Below are positions 25,364 to 35,302 of a stretch of 64,000 nucleotides of DNA, piece by piece. Each line of letters starts with the position of its first letter. Positions within the stretch are counted from its first letter, which is position 1. The translations under genes and the position numbers were made by a program. The stretch is from assembly GCF_037201815.1 (NCBI RefSeq), contig NZ_CP147407.1, positions 62,001 through 126,000 on the forward strand, read 5' to 3'. The notes under the pieces were generated by a model that had not been told where the DNA came from, ran no database searches, and worked only from the letters and a program-made list of their open reading frames with translations. This stretch comes from Metabacillus sp. FJAT-52054 (GTDB lineage: Bacteria > Bacillota > Bacilli > Bacillales > Bacillaceae).

Positions 25364-27301
25364 ATGAAACGGATCTTCCGAAATACGATCTTTTATTTAC
25401 TCATATTTTTGGTTGTGATCGGAATCGTTAGTACCTTTAACGGTCAAAATCCGAAAACAGAACCATTGACTTACACCAATTTCGTTTCGAAATTAGAAGC
25501 GGGAGACGTTAAGCAAATAACGGCAAAACCCGTGCGCGGTGTTTTTGAAGTAAAAGGACAGCTTAAAGGCGCTAAGAAAGACGAGTACTTTTTGACTCAT
25601 GTTCCAAGCGAGTCAATTGATAAGATTACAGCAGCTGCAAAATCAAGCCAGACGGAATTTCAGCCTGCTGAAGAGACAAGCGGATGGGTGACTTTTTTCA
25701 CCTCCATTATTCCATTTGTTATCATCTTCATTCTTTTCTTCTTCCTGCTTAACCAGGCTCAGGGCGGCGGAAGCCGTGTCATGAACTTCGGCAAAAGCAA
25801 AGCGAAGCTGTACAGCGAAGAAAAGAAAAAGGTTAAATTTAAAGATGTGGCAGGAGCAGATGAAGAAAAGCAGGAGCTTGTGGAGGTCGTTGATTTCCTT
25901 AAAGATCCACGTAAATTCTCTGAACTCGGTGCAAGAATTCCTAAAGGTGTTCTCCTTGTGGGACCTCCGGGTACAGGTAAAACGCTTCTTGCACGTGCAG
26001 TAGCGGGAGAAGCCGGAGTGCCGTTTTTCTCCATAAGCGGTTCAGACTTCGTTGAAATGTTCGTTGGGGTCGGTGCATCACGTGTACGTGACCTGTTCGA
26101 AAATGCGAAAAAGAACGCACCATGTATTATCTTTATTGATGAAATTGATGCAGTTGGACGCCAGCGCGGAGCCGGTCTTGGCGGAGGCCATGATGAGCGC
26201 GAGCAAACGCTGAACCAATTGCTTGTAGAAATGGATGGTTTCAGTGCCAATGAAGGAATTATCATTGTCGCCGCTACCAACCGTGCTGATATTCTTGACC
26301 CGGCACTTCTTCGTCCGGGACGTTTTGACCGCCAGATTACAGTAGACCGTCCGGATGTAAAAGGACGCGAAGCGGTGCTGAAGGTTCATTCCCGCAATAA
26401 GCCTCTTGACAACTCTGTTGATTTGAAAGCTATTGCTATGAGAACACCAGGCTTCTCCGGAGCAGATCTTGAGAACCTGCTTAACGAGGCGGCACTTGTT
26501 GCTGCACGTACAAACAAGAAGAAAATCGACATGCTCGACATTGATGAAGCGACTGACCGGGTAATCGCAGGACCTGCGAAGAAAAGCCGTGTTATTTCTG
26601 AAAAAGAACGCAACATTGTCGCATACCATGAAGGCGGACATACCATTATCGGACATGTGCTTGATGAGGCTGAAATGGTACATAAAGTAACCATCGTCCC
26701 CCGCGGCCAGGCAGGCGGTTATGCCGTTATGCTTCCTAAGGAAGACCGTTACTTTATGACAAAACCAGAGCTTCTTGATAAAATTACCGGCCTTCTTGGA
26801 GGACGCGTGGCAGAGGAAATCGTATTCGGCGAAGTCAGCACAGGTGCTTCAAATGACTTCCAAAGAGCGACTGGCATCGCCCGCCGTATGGTTACAGAAT
26901 TCGGTATGTCTGATAAGCTTGGACCGCTTCAGTTTGGCCAGTCCCAAGGACAAGTGTTCTTAGGCCGCGATATTAACAATGAGCCAAACTATAGTGATGC
27001 CATCGCTCATGAAATCGATATAGAGATTCAAAACTTTATTAAAGTGAGTTATGAGCGTGCAAAAACCATTCTTACAGAAAACCGAGATAAGCTTGAGCTT
27101 GTAGCGAAAACACTTCTCGAAGTAGAAACGCTTGATGCCAAGCAAATTGATCATCTGATGAAACACGGCAAGCTTCCAGATCGGATCGAGGATCTTGAAG
27201 ATACAAGTGATGCTTCAGATGTAAAAATTAACATTCAGAGAAAGACAGAAGAACCATCTCCATTAGATGAACCTGGACGTCCGGACCTGAAAAAAGACTG
27301 A
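25364..27301 (+). CDS. ftsH: ATP-dependent zinc metalloprotease FtsH
   Basis: FtsH is a hexameric membrane protease that degrades membrane and regulatory proteins, and in B. subtilis removes Spo0A-inhibiting Spo0E. The 645-residue protein has two membrane helices (about 5-23 and 112-131), an external region between them, an AAA+ module (Walker A GPPGTGKT near 200, Walker [12 protein letters not shown] near 260, second region of homology near 310 with RPGRFDRQI) and the zinc-protease motif HEGGH near 422. A charged, poorly conserved C-terminal tail follows. GGAGGAGG precedes the ATG. Confidence 0.98.
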   Translation: MKRIFRNTIFYLLIFLVVIGIVSTFNGQNPKTEPLTYTNFVSKLEAGDVKQITAKPVRGVFEVKGQLKGAKKDEYFLTHVPSESIDKITAAAKSSQTEFQPAEETSGWVTFFTSIIPFVIIFILFFFLLNQAQGGGSRVMNFGKSKAKLYSEEKKKVKFKDVAGADEEKQELVEVVDFLKDPRKFSELGARIPKGVLLVGPPGTGKTLLARAVAGEAGVPFFSISGSDFVEMFVGVGASRVRDLFENAKKNAPCIIFIDEIDAVGRQRGAGLGGGHDEREQTLNQLLVEMDGFSANEGIIIVAATNRADILDPALLRPGRFDRQITVDRPDVKGREAVLKVHSRNKPLDNSVDLKAIAMRTPGFSGADLENLLNEAALVAARTNKKKIDMLDIDEATDRVIAGPAKKSRVISEKERNIVAYHEGGHTIIGHVLDEAEMVHKVTIVPRGQAGGYAVMLPKEDRYFMTKPELLDKITGLLGGRVAEEIVFGEVSTGASNDFQRATGIARRMVTEFGMSDKLGPLQFGQSQGQVFLGRDINNEPNYSDAIAHEIDIEIQNFIKVSYERAKTILTENRDKLELVAKTLLEVETLDAKQIDHLMKHGKLPDRIEDLEDTSDASDVKINIQRKTEEPSPLDEPGRPDLKKD

Positions 27302-27311
27302 ATCCATTAAT

Positions 27312-27344
27312 AAGACCGCATTCTTCCGGGAATGCGGTCTTTTG
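27312..27344 (+). terminator. Terminator after ftsH
   Basis: AAGACCGCATTC pairs with GAATGCGGTCTT over a short loop and is followed by T residues. Confidence 0.85.
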
Positions 27345-27373
27345 TATGAAACGAGCGAAGAGAATGGAGCACG

Positions 27374-27402
27374 TTGCCGTCTTGTTTTACATGTTTTATG
27401 AT
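27374..27402 (+). promoter_or_regulatory. Sigma-A promoter candidate for coaX
   Basis: TTGCCG and TATGAT are 17 bp apart, 60 bp before the coaX start. Confidence 0.5.
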
Positions 27403-27462
27403 ATGATGGTGGCGGAATGTTTTACAAAGACTTAGAGAAACTATATAGAGTGGTGAAAATCG

Positions 27463-28227
27463 TTGATTTTAGTATTGGATGTCGGGAATACAAATACAGT
27501 TATTGGTGTATATGAAAAAGAAGAGCTGAACTATCATTGGCGGATTGAAACAAGCCGTAATAAAACAGAAGATGAGTTTGGCATGCTGTTCACATCGCTT
27601 TTTGAGCATGTTGGAATTTCCTTTAAGGATTTTGAGGGAATCATCATTTCTTCTGTAGTTCCTCCTATCATGTTCTCACTTGAACGTATGTGCAAAAAGT
27701 ACTTTGATATCAAACCCCAGGTTGTCGGACCGGGCATCAAAACCGGTTTGAATATTAAATATGAAAACCCGAGAGAAGTAGGGGCAGACCGGATTGTAAA
27801 TGCGGTAGCGGGAATCCACCTCTACGGAAGTCCGCTGATCATCGTTGATTTCGGTACAGCTACTACTTATTGCTATATAAACGAGGATAAACAATATATG
27901 GGCGGAGCAATTGCGCCGGGAGTAAATATCTCAACGGAAGCGCTATATTCGAGAGCAGCCAAGCTTCCGAGGATTGAAATTGCAAGGCCTGAAACGATCA
28001 TTGGCAAAAATACAGTGAGTGCGATGCAATCCGGTATTTTATTTGGCTATGTCGGCCAAGTCGAAGGAATTGTCAGAAGAATGAAGGAGGAAACCGGCCA
28101 GAATCCAAAGGTCATCGGTACTGGCGGTTTAGCAGGTCTAATTGCGAATGAATCCAATACGATTGATATCGTGGATCCTTTCTTAACCTTAAAAGGGCTG
28201 CAGCTTATTTACGACAGAAATCAATAA
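27463..28227 (+). CDS. coaX: Type III pantothenate kinase
   Basis: CoaX phosphorylates pantothenate, the first step of CoA synthesis; the type III enzymes are ASKHA-fold and not inhibited by CoA. The 254-residue protein has the N-terminal phosphate loop [14 protein letters not shown] (residues 3-16), [11 protein letters not shown] near 107, [12 protein letters not shown] near 128 with catalytic Asp, and [11 protein letters not shown] near 147. The start is a TTG at 27463, with GAGTGGTG about 10 bp upstream. It opens the coaX-hslO-yacD-cysK run. Confidence 0.96.
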   Translation: MILVLDVGNTNTVIGVYEKEELNYHWRIETSRNKTEDEFGMLFTSLFEHVGISFKDFEGIIISSVVPPIMFSLERMCKKYFDIKPQVVGPGIKTGLNIKYENPREVGADRIVNAVAGIHLYGSPLIIVDFGTATTYCYINEDKQYMGGAIAPGVNISTEALYSRAAKLPRIEIARPETIIGKNTVSAMQSGILFGYVGQVEGIVRRMKEETGQNPKVIGTGGLAGLIANESNTIDIVDPFLTLKGLQLIYDRNQ

Positions 28228-28268
28228 TTCACATACAGGAGCAGGATCCTGAAGGGAGCATATAGTTC

Positions 28269-29144
28269 ATGGATTACTTAGTAAAGGCATTGGCATATGA
28301 TGGACAAGTCCGCGCATATGCCGTTAAATCAACCGATACCGTCGCAGAGGGCCAGAGAAGACATCAAACGTGGCCAACCGCTTCAGCTGCGCTGGGCAGA
28401 ACACTTACAGCTGGCATCATGCTTGGAACGATGCTGAAAGGCAATGATAAACTAACAATCAAAGTGGAAGGGAACGGTCCGCTTGGTCCGATTCTTGTTG
28501 ATGCGAATGCTAAAGGGGAAGTAAGAGGGTATGTTACCCACCCGCAGACTCACTTTGATTTGAATAAATTCGGTAAGCTTGACGTAGCCCGTGCTGTTGG
28601 TACAGAGGGAATGCTGACCGTTGTGAAGGATCTTGGCATGAGAGAGCACTTTACAGGACAGGTGCCGATTGTATCCGGAGAACTTGGCGAGGATTTCACG
28701 TATTATCTTGTTTCATCCGAACAGGTACCATCTTCTGTAGGAGTCGGTGTGCTTGTGAATCCGGATAATACAATTCTTGCATCTGGGGGATTTGTTGTTC
28801 AGCTCTTGCCGGGAGCAGAAGAAGAAACGATTACGAACATTGAAGAGCGGCTGACTGCGATGGAGCCGATTTCTAAGCTTATCGAAAAAGGATTGTCTCC
28901 AGAACAAATCCTGGATGTGGTCTTAGGAGAAGGAAATGTGAAGATCCTTGAAACCTTGCCCGTATCCTTTAAATGTCAATGTTCAAAAGAGCGATTTGGT
29001 TCAGCAATTATCAGTCTAGGCACGAAAGAGATCGATGAAATGATCGAGGAAGACGGCCAGGCGGAAGCTCAGTGCCATTTCTGCAACGAAATCTATATTT
29101 TTTCTAAAGAAGAGCTTGAAGAACTGAAAGCAGAATCTAAATAA
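28269..29144 (+). CDS. hslO: Redox-regulated chaperone Hsp33
   Basis: Hsp33 is a holdase activated when oxidation releases its zinc and unfolds the C-terminal switch. The 291-residue protein has the N-terminal chaperone domain ([20 protein letters not shown] start, [20 protein letters not shown] near 70-90) and the C-terminal zinc centre made by CQC (near 237-239) and CHFC (near 269-272), so all four cysteines are present. AAGGGAGC precedes the ATG. It lies between coaX and yacD as in B. subtilis. Confidence 0.96.
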   Translation: MDYLVKALAYDGQVRAYAVKSTDTVAEGQRRHQTWPTASAALGRTLTAGIMLGTMLKGNDKLTIKVEGNGPLGPILVDANAKGEVRGYVTHPQTHFDLNKFGKLDVARAVGTEGMLTVVKDLGMREHFTGQVPIVSGELGEDFTYYLVSSEQVPSSVGVGVLVNPDNTILASGGFVVQLLPGAEEETITNIEERLTAMEPISKLIEKGLSPEQILDVVLGEGNVKILETLPVSFKCQCSKERFGSAIISLGTKEIDEMIEEDGQAEAQCHFCNEIYIFSKEELEELKAESK

Positions 29145-29167
29145 TACCGCAGCCAGGGAGTGGGGAA

Positions 29168-30043
29168 ATGAATAAAAGAGCCCTGTGGTTCGTGATTATT
29201 GGACTTGCTCTATTGAATTTTGCAACTTTCTTATTTTTTATGTCAAAAGAATCAGCTCCGGATGAATCTTCAGAAACCGTTGCAAAAATTGGGAAAACAG
29301 AAGTAACGAGGGAAGAATGGCTTGCACAGCTTGAAAACCGGTTCGGAAAAGAAACCCTCGAACAAATGGTGAACAGCCGTGTTGTTGAAGAGCTTTCGAA
29401 GAAATATAACATCACCGTTAAGGATGAAACCATCGACCGTGAGCTTGATATGTTTAAGGCTTCCTCTAATGTAACGGAGAGTGAAGGCTTGGAAAATGAA
29501 AAGGAATGGCGGAAACAGATTCGCTACAGCATTTTGCTTGAGGAGCTGTTAACGAGAGATGTGAATGTTTCCGAAGCAGCAATGAAGACCTATTATAGCG
29601 AAAATAAAGCTCAGTATGCGTTCGATGATGCCTATCACCTTTCGCACATTGCGGTGAAAAGTGAGAAGCAGGCGGAAGATGTGATTAAAGAGCTGAAAGC
29701 AGGATCCAGTTTTCAAGCTCTTGCCGAGGAACATGCGTCTGCTTCGGAACAGCAGGGAGACCTTGGTTTCATTACTGAAGACCAGACATCCGTTCCCAAG
29801 GCTTACAGAAAAGCGGCTGCTTCCATGGGAGCCGGGGAATATAGCAAGCAGCCGGTAAAGACAGATAAGGGATACGCCGTTTTATTTTTGAATGAGAAAA
29901 TAAACGGGCGGACCTATTCATACAATGAGGTAAAAGAGCAGATCCGCCGCCAGCTTGCGCTTGAGCAGATGGAAGGGGAGGTCTCGGTCAAACCTCTGTG
30001 GGAAGAAGCAAAAGCAGAATGGTTTTATGGGCAAAAAGATTGA
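29168..30043 (+). CDS. yacD: PpiC-type peptidyl-prolyl isomerase, membrane-anchored (YacD)
   Basis: This 291-residue protein has an N-terminal hydrophobic segment at about residues 5-24 (LWFVIIGLALLNFATFLFFM) with no lipobox cysteine, so it is likely anchored and faces outward. A SurA/PrsA-like N-terminal region (GKTEVTREEWLAQLENRFG) follows, then a parvulin domain at about 150-245 (YHLSHIAVKSEKQAEDVIKE, GDLGFITEDQ, KTDKGYAVLFL). It probably assists folding of secreted proteins; targets are unknown. A GGGAGTGGGG ribosome binding site precedes the ATG, 23 bp after hslO. Confidence 0.88.
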   Translation: MNKRALWFVIIGLALLNFATFLFFMSKESAPDESSETVAKIGKTEVTREEWLAQLENRFGKETLEQMVNSRVVEELSKKYNITVKDETIDRELDMFKASSNVTESEGLENEKEWRKQIRYSILLEELLTRDVNVSEAAMKTYYSENKAQYAFDDAYHLSHIAVKSEKQAEDVIKELKAGSSFQALAEEHASASEQQGDLGFITEDQTSVPKAYRKAAASMGAGEYSKQPVKTDKGYAVLFLNEKINGRTYSYNEVKEQIRRQLALEQMEGEVSVKPLWEEAKAEWFYGQKD

Positions 30044-30110
30044 CAATTCCGAATTGTATTGGTAACTTTTAATAAAACCAATAAAAATACTCGGATTAGA
30101 GGTGCTTTCA

Positions 30111-31028
30111 ATGCGTGTGGCAAATTCTATTCATGAACTGATTGGGGAAACCCCCATTGTAAAGTTGAATAAACTAGTTGAAGACGACTATGCAGATGTC
30201 TATTTAAAGCTTGAATTTATGAATCCCGGCAGCAGTGTAAAAGACCGTATTGCCCTTGCTATGATTGAAGCGGCAGAAAAGAACGGCAGTCTTAAGCCTG
30301 GCGACACGCTAATCGAGCCGACAAGCGGGAATACAGGAATCGGTCTTGCAATGGTTGCGGCGGCAAAAGGAATCAAAGCGATTCTTGTTATGCCGGATAC
30401 GATGAGCATGGAGCGCAGAAACCTGCTGCGTGCTTATGGGGCTGAGCTTGTGCTGACGCCCGGAGCAGAAGGAATGGGCGGTGCGATCCGCAAGGCGGAA
30501 GAGCTGTCCAAGGAACATGGTTACTTCATGCCTCAGCAATTCAAAAACGAAGCGAACCCTGAGGTCCATCGTCTGACAACTGGTCCGGAAATTGTTCGTC
30601 AAATGGATCAGCTTGATGCGTTTATCGCAGGTATTGGGACAGGCGGAACCATCACGGGTGCCGGCGAAGTTTTAAAAGAGCATTTTCCAGGAATTAAGAT
30701 TTATGCAGTGGAGCCGGCCGATTCTCCGGTCCTATCCGGAGGAAAGCCAGGACCTCATAAAATCCAGGGAATCGGAGCGGGATTTGTTCCTGACATCCTG
30801 AACACGGAGCTTTATGAAGAGATCATCCCTGTAAAAAATGAAGATGCTTTTGAATATGCACGCCTTGCTGCGAAACAAGAGGGTGTTCTAGGAGGGATTT
30901 CCTCCGGTGCAGCCATCTATGCAGCGCTGAAGGTTGCGAAAGAGCTGGGCAAAGGCAAAAAGGTTCTAGCGATCATTCCTAGTAATGGAGAACGTTACTT
31001 GAGCACACCGCTTTACCAATTTGAATAG
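30111..31028 (+). CDS. cysK: Cysteine synthase (O-acetylserine sulfhydrylase)
   Basis: CysK makes cysteine from O-acetylserine and sulfide with PLP; in Bacillus it also binds the repressor CymR. The 305-residue protein shows [14 protein letters not shown] with the Schiff-base Lys near 45, [18 protein letters not shown] near 70-87, [12 protein letters not shown] near 176-187 (PLP phosphate loop) and the C-terminal [22 protein letters not shown] precedes the ATG at 30111; an earlier start at 30102 is not needed. TTGACA at 30040-30045 with a weak -10 and an inverted repeat ATTGGT...ACCAAT (30058-30082) lie upstream as possible control sites. A clear terminator follows. cysE, which makes its substrate, is at 62.6 kb. 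Confidence 0.97.
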   Translation: MRVANSIHELIGETPIVKLNKLVEDDYADVYLKLEFMNPGSSVKDRIALAMIEAAEKNGSLKPGDTLIEPTSGNTGIGLAMVAAAKGIKAILVMPDTMSMERRNLLRAYGAELVLTPGAEGMGGAIRKAEELSKEHGYFMPQQFKNEANPEVHRLTTGPEIVRQMDQLDAFIAGIGTGGTITGAGEVLKEHFPGIKIYAVEPADSPVLSGGKPGPHKIQGIGAGFVPDILNTELYEEIIPVKNEDAFEYARLAAKQEGVLGGISSGAAIYAALKVAKELGKGKKVLAIIPSNGERYLSTPLYQFE

Positions 31029-31033
31029 AAAAA

Positions 31034-31065
31034 TAAAAACAGTCCTCGGACTGTTTTTATTTTTG
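31034..31065 (+). terminator. Terminator after cysK
   Basis: TAAAAACAGTCC pairs with GGACTGTTTTTA over a 2-nt loop or slightly opened equivalent, then TTTTT. Confidence 0.85.
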
Positions 31066-31200
31066 TCCCGAAGACTTGTATAAGATCATTGGTTCCTCAG
31101 CGGAACCTCATTCCCGCTTTTTAGCAGCAAAATTTCCATGTAGCAGAATTTAGCCGTCATCAAGTAAAATATCGTTATATGCCAAATAGGAGTGTGCCCC

Positions 31201-32610
31201 ATGCCAAAAACGGTTTACTATCCTTTTTACAAAAAAATAAAACGAGTAAATGACTTTTTTCATACATATAAAAGCCTTTCAGCTGGTGAGAAGCATCACG
31301 CACTGCTTGAAAGCGGCAGAGGAGGCCGATACAGCATAGCCGGATTGTCTCCGCGCTCTGTCATTTCCGCGAAAGACCATGAAATCGTGCTCACAGAAGA
31401 CGGTAAGCAGCAAACTTTCAAAGAGGAGGATGCGCTTGTCTGGCTTCAGGAGTGGATGGCTGGCGTTCATGTCGAAAGGAATCCGGAGCTTCCGGACTTT
31501 CAAAGCGGAGCGATTGGCTTCATCAGCTATGATGCGGTTCGGCATTTTGAGAAGCTCCAGGAAAAAGGAGAAGATGATCTCCAAACACCTGATTTTTTCT
31601 GGATGATTTTCCATGAGCTTGCGATATTGGATCATGAAGCTGACGAAGTGTACCTGATTGTGCTGGAGGACAGTTCGGTACCAGAGCAGGCGCGGCTGAA
31701 ACTTGCTGAGCTTGAGGACAGGTGGCTTAACCCGCCTTCATACGGAGAACGGACACAGCCTACTCAGGCGGGGAGCGAGCCTAAGCTCCATTTCAGCCCT
31801 GATCAATTCAAGGAAGCCGTGATAAAGATAAAGGATTACATTGCGGCAGGGGATGTGTTCCAGGTCAATTTATCGACAAGACAAGCTGCAGCTCTTCATG
31901 ACCATCCCATCCGGATATATGAAAAATTAAGAGAGATCAATCCGTCTCCGTATATGAGCTATCTGGAAACACCGGACTTTCAAATCGTGTCTGCCTCGCC
32001 TGAGCTGTTAGTTAAAAAAAGCGGGACGATTCTTAGTACAAGACCGATTGCCGGAACGAGATCGCGTGGAAAGGATGATGAAGAGGATGTAAAGCTTGCT
32101 GCCGAGCTCATTGATAACGAAAAGGAACGGGCAGAACATGTCATGCTGGTCGACCTGGAACGGAACGACCTCGGCCGGGTGTGCAAATATGGAACAGTCG
32201 AAGTTAATGAGTTCATGGCAATAGAGAGATACTCCCATGTGATGCACATTGTTTCTAATGTCCAAGGAGAATTAGCAAATGGAAAAAATTTTTCCGATAT
32301 TATCCGGGCCGTATTCCCGGGCGGCACAATAACAGGCGCCCCAAAGGTTCGGACGATGGAAATCATTGAGGAGCTTGAACCGAAACGGCGCGGAATTTAT
32401 ACAGGATCTATCGGATGGATTGATTTTAATGGCGATTTGGAGTTGAATATAGTTATCAGAACTCTTTTTGCCCAAAATGGAATGGGTTATATTCAGGCAG
32501 GTGCCGGTATTGTGATTGACTCGAATCCAGACTATGAGTATAAAGAGTCTCTGAAAAAGGCGGCCGCTGTCTTAAAAGCGGCAGAGCAGAGTGAAGACCT
32601 GAGCGATTAA
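31201..32610 (+). CDS. pabB: Aminodeoxychorismate synthase component I
   Basis: PabB aminates chorismate with ammonia supplied by PabA, giving 4-amino-4-deoxychorismate for p-aminobenzoate and folate. The 469-residue protein has an N-terminal anthranilate-synthase-I-like domain (SGAIGFISYDAVRHFE near 105) and the chorismate-binding domain (FQVNLSTRQ, RPIAGTRSRGKDDEEDVKLA near 290-310, LVDLERNDLGRV, GSIGWIDFNGD near 405). AGGAG at 31189-31193 sets the ATG at 31201. A GGTTCC/GGAACC hairpin lies about 100 bp upstream. It opens the folate cluster that runs to folK. Confidence 0.96.
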   Translation: MPKTVYYPFYKKIKRVNDFFHTYKSLSAGEKHHALLESGRGGRYSIAGLSPRSVISAKDHEIVLTEDGKQQTFKEEDALVWLQEWMAGVHVERNPELPDFQSGAIGFISYDAVRHFEKLQEKGEDDLQTPDFFWMIFHELAILDHEADEVYLIVLEDSSVPEQARLKLAELEDRWLNPPSYGERTQPTQAGSEPKLHFSPDQFKEAVIKIKDYIAAGDVFQVNLSTRQAAALHDHPIRIYEKLREINPSPYMSYLETPDFQIVSASPELLVKKSGTILSTRPIAGTRSRGKDDEEDVKLAAELIDNEKERAEHVMLVDLERNDLGRVCKYGTVEVNEFMAIERYSHVMHIVSNVQGELANGKNFSDIIRAVFPGGTITGAPKVRTMEIIEELEPKRRGIYTGSIGWIDFNGDLELNIVIRTLFAQNGMGYIQAGAGIVIDSNPDYEYKESLKKAAAVLKAAEQSEDLSD

Positions 32611-32629
32611 AAGGATGAGGTGAGCAGAG
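32584..32629 (+). promoter_or_regulatory. Cluster of GAG triplets over the pabA ribosome binding site (TRAP-site-like)
   Basis: GAG occurs at 32584, 32589, 32601, 32617, 32622 and 32627. The last three, exactly 2 nt apart, cover the Shine-Dalgarno and start codon of pabA. The trp RNA-binding protein TRAP binds GAG/UAG triplets spaced 2-3 nt, and in B. subtilis it represses this same gene (trpG). Purine-rich ribosome binding sites can give such runs by chance. Confidence 0.4.
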
Positions 32630-33219
32630 TGATTTTAATGATTGATAATTACGATTCATTTACGTACAACCTGGTACAGTATTTGGGAGAGCTTGGAGAA
32701 GAACTGCTGGTGAGGCGCAATGATGAAATCACCATTCAGGAAATTCGTGAGCTGAATCCGGAATTTTTAATGATATCCCCCGGACCATGCAGCCCGAATG
32801 AAGCAGGGATCAGCCTGGAAGCCATTCGTGAATTTGCAGGCGAAATTCCTATTTTTGGAGTATGCCTTGGCCATCAGTCGATCGCCCAGGTATTCGGCGG
32901 GGACGTTGTAAGAGCTGAACGGCTCATGCACGGAAAAGTATCCGAGATCCAGCACGATGGGCAAACGATTTTCAGCGGGATTGAAACACCATTTCTTGCG
33001 ACAAGATATCATTCACTTATTGTGAAGAACGAAACCCTTCCGGACTGCTTTATCGTTTCCGCAAAAACAGAGCAGAATGAAATTATGGCCATCCGCCATA
33101 AAGAGCTTCCGATTGAAGGGGTGCAGTTCCATCCGGAGTCCATCATGACATCCGCAGGAAAAAAGCTGCTCGAAAATTTCATACAAACCTACAAGAAAGC
33201 GGAAGAGAGCATCTTGTAA
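32629..33219 (+). CDS. pabA: Glutamine amidotransferase PabA (TrpG)
   Basis: PabA releases ammonia from glutamine for PabB; in B. subtilis the same subunit also serves anthranilate synthase, so it links folate and tryptophan. The 196-residue class I amidotransferase has [12 protein letters not shown] near 50, the nucleophile elbow [16 protein letters not shown] with Cys near 79, RYHSLIV near 127, and the His-Glu pair in [12 protein letters not shown] near 170. Two in-frame GTG codons are possible (32620, 32629); AGGTGAG and the family start [11 protein letters not shown] favour 32629. The TAATG junction couples it to pabC. Confidence 0.95.
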   Translation: MILMIDNYDSFTYNLVQYLGELGEELLVRRNDEITIQEIRELNPEFLMISPGPCSPNEAGISLEAIREFAGEIPIFGVCLGHQSIAQVFGGDVVRAERLMHGKVSEIQHDGQTIFSGIETPFLATRYHSLIVKNETLPDCFIVSAKTEQNEIMAIRHKELPIEGVQFHPESIMTSAGKKLLENFIQTYKKAEESIL

Positions 33220-34076
33220 TGTTTATTTATCTTAATTCCAAAATGATAAGGGCCGAAGAGGCGAGCATCTCCCTCTTCGACCATGGATATATGTACGGCC
33301 TTGGGATCTTTGAGACATTCCGTGCCTACCAAGGCCATTCTTTTTTATTAAAAGACCATCTGGACCGGCTGCATGCCTCCCTGTCCGTGCTCGGAATCAA
33401 AGCATCTTTGACGGCCGGGCAGGTTCACGGAATGGTTGAGGAACTGCTCACTGCCAACCATATAAAAGATGGGAATGCAGCAGTGAGGCTGACGGTTTCA
33501 GCAGGTAATGGAGGCCCGGGATTTTCAGATCAGGTTTTTGATGAACCGGTCATCTCCTGTTTTTTAAGGCCGATTGCTGCCCCGGCTGACCAAAAACAGG
33601 GGCAAGTGCTCACATTAAGAAGGAATACGCCTGAAGGAACATTCAGGATGAAGTCGAGCCACTACATGAACAATTTTCTGGCCAAAAAAGAGCTGAACGG
33701 CAAGCCGGATACAGAGGGCATTTTTCTGACGAAAGAAGATAACGTATGCGAAGGCATTGTTTCCAATTTGTTCTGGGTGAAGAAAGGAACCGTCTTCACT
33801 CCGTCACCTGAAACGGGCGCATTGGATGGGGTTACCCGGAAATTCGTTCTTGCCTTATGTGAAAAAATGAATGTTCCATACAAAGAAGGCTTTTTTCCGC
33901 TGGATGATCTGCTTTCCTCGGAAGAAGCGTTCATGACCAACTCTGTGCAGGAATTGATTCCGTTCTCTAAAATTGATATCCAATCATTTGCAGGGAAGGA
34001 TGGGGCGGTTATACAGAAACTACAAGAAGAGTATTCAAAATATCGCCATGCTCTTTGGTCACGAGATGAGCTGTAA
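33219..34076 (+). CDS. pabC: Aminodeoxychorismate lyase
   Basis: PabC removes pyruvate from aminodeoxychorismate to give p-aminobenzoate. It is a fold-type IV PLP enzyme of 285 residues with SLFDHGYMYGLGIFETFRAY near 19-38, the PLP Lys in RMKSSHYMNN near 148, EGIFLTKEDNVCEGIVSNLF near 167-186 and the C-terminal AFMTNSVQELIPF. Branched-chain and D-amino acid aminotransferases share the fold, but the operon position between pabA and folP settles the function. Its ATG shares a base with the pabA stop (TAATG), so translation is coupled. Confidence 0.95.
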   Translation: MFIYLNSKMIRAEEASISLFDHGYMYGLGIFETFRAYQGHSFLLKDHLDRLHASLSVLGIKASLTAGQVHGMVEELLTANHIKDGNAAVRLTVSAGNGGPGFSDQVFDEPVISCFLRPIAAPADQKQGQVLTLRRNTPEGTFRMKSSHYMNNFLAKKELNGKPDTEGIFLTKEDNVCEGIVSNLFWVKKGTVFTPSPETGALDGVTRKFVLALCEKMNVPYKEGFFPLDDLLSSEEAFMTNSVQELIPFSKIDIQSFAGKDGAVIQKLQEEYSKYRHALWSRDEL

Positions 34077-34089
34077 AGGATGAGGTTTG

Positions 34090-34947
34090 ATGGGGTTAAC
34101 GACACTAGTGAAGCAGTCCGGGATGGATTGCCGCGGCTACACATTAAATTACAATGAAAAGACCCTGATCATGGGGATTTTAAATATTACACCCGATTCA
34201 TTTTCCGACGGCGGGAAATATAATTCGCTTGATCAGGCAATTGTGCGTGCGAGAGCGCTTGTTGAGGACGGGGCAGACATCATTGATATAGGCGGGGAAT
34301 CGACAAGACCCGGAGCAGAGTTTGTTCCTGAAGAGGTAGAGATGGAACGTGTGATTCCGGTTATTGAACGATTAGCTAAAGAAGTGGATGCACCTATTTC
34401 GGTAGACACCTACAAAGCGGCTGTGGCAAGAGAGGCACTCAAAGCGGGAGCTCACATTGTGAATGATATATGGGGGGCTAAGGCAGAGCCGGCCATTGCA
34501 GCGGCAGCGGCGGAATTTGACGCCCCCATCATTCTTATGCACAACAGAAAGGAACGCAATTACGAAAAGCTTATACCGGATATGATTACGGACTTAATGG
34601 AAAGTGTAGCCATTGCAGAGCTAGCCGGTGTTGAAAATAATAAAATCATTCTAGACCCGGGAATAGGCTTTGCCAAAACTTTCGGTGACAACATGGAAGT
34701 GATGGGAGCTTTAGAGGCCTTTACGAGCCTTGGGTATCCTGTACTTCTTGGAACATCAAGAAAAACGTTCATCGGAAAGATCTTGGACCTGCCTCCGGAG
34801 GAAAGAATGGAAGGAACCGGAGCCACTGTATGCCTTGGCATCCAAAAGGGCTGCGGCATTGTCCGGGTCCATGATGTAAAGGAAATAGCAAGGATGGCGA
34901 AAATGATGGATGCCATGATAGGGAAGGGGTGCCATGGCCATGGATAA
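34090..34947 (+). CDS. folP: Dihydropteroate synthase
   Basis: FolP (called sul in B. subtilis) condenses p-aminobenzoate with dihydropterin pyrophosphate and is the target of sulfonamides. The 285-residue TIM barrel shows MGILNITPDSFSDGGKY near 28-44, DIGGESTRPGAEFV near 60-73, VDTYKAAVA near 101, NDIWGAK near 122 and the C-terminal GTSRKTFIGKI near 222-232. A TTG at 34087 is also in frame, but the adjacent ATG at 34090 is preferred, with GATGAGG upstream. Its end overlaps folB by 8 bp. The pterin is the product of FolB and FolK just downstream. Confidence 0.96.
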   Translation: MGLTTLVKQSGMDCRGYTLNYNEKTLIMGILNITPDSFSDGGKYNSLDQAIVRARALVEDGADIIDIGGESTRPGAEFVPEEVEMERVIPVIERLAKEVDAPISVDTYKAAVAREALKAGAHIVNDIWGAKAEPAIAAAAAEFDAPIILMHNRKERNYEKLIPDMITDLMESVAIAELAGVENNKIILDPGIGFAKTFGDNMEVMGALEAFTSLGYPVLLGTSRKTFIGKILDLPPEERMEGTGATVCLGIQKGCGIVRVHDVKEIARMAKMMDAMIGKGCHGHG

Positions 34948-35302
34948 GATCTATGTATCCGGAATGGAGTTTTACGGATATCATGGTGTGTATAAGGAAG
35001 AAAACAAGCTTGGCCAAAGATTCCGTGCCGATCTCACGATAGAGAAGGATCTGAAAAAAGCAGGGGAAACGGATAAGCTTGAACATACGGTGAATTACGC
35101 TGATCTTTATAAGATTTGCCAGCGAGTAATTGAAGGGGATCCGAAGAAGCTGGTGGAATCACTGGCCGAAAAAATCGCCTCAGAGATTCTGGCTGCATTT
35201 TCGGATATTCATTCTGTAACGATCAAACTGATTAAGCCTGACCCTCCTATACCCGGGCATTATGATCATGTGGCAGTGGAAATCACAAGAGGCAGATCAT
35301 GA
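34940..35302 (+). CDS. folB: Dihydroneopterin aldolase
   Basis: FolB cleaves 7,8-dihydroneopterin to 6-hydroxymethyl-dihydropterin and glycolaldehyde. The 120-residue T-fold protein has GMEFYGYHGVYKEENKLGQR (residues 8-27, with the conserved Glu and Tyr/His), LEHTVNYADLY near 48 and the catalytic Lys in IKLIKPDPPIPGHYDHVAVE near 97. Two ATGs in frame, 34934 and 34940, follow AAGGGGT; homology and spacing slightly favour 34940. It overlaps folP upstream and folK downstream (ATGA). Confidence 0.94.
   Translation: MDKIYVSGMEFYGYHGVYKEENKLGQRFRADLTIEKDLKKAGETDKLEHTVNYADLYKICQRVIEGDPKKLVESLAEKIASEILAAFSDIHSVTIKLIKPDPPIPGHYDHVAVEITRGRS

Noticed and set aside
31091..31107. GGTTCC/GGAACC hairpin before pabB as a riboswitch.
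   Set aside because: It is a single short hairpin without conserved riboswitch sequence; probably fortuitous.
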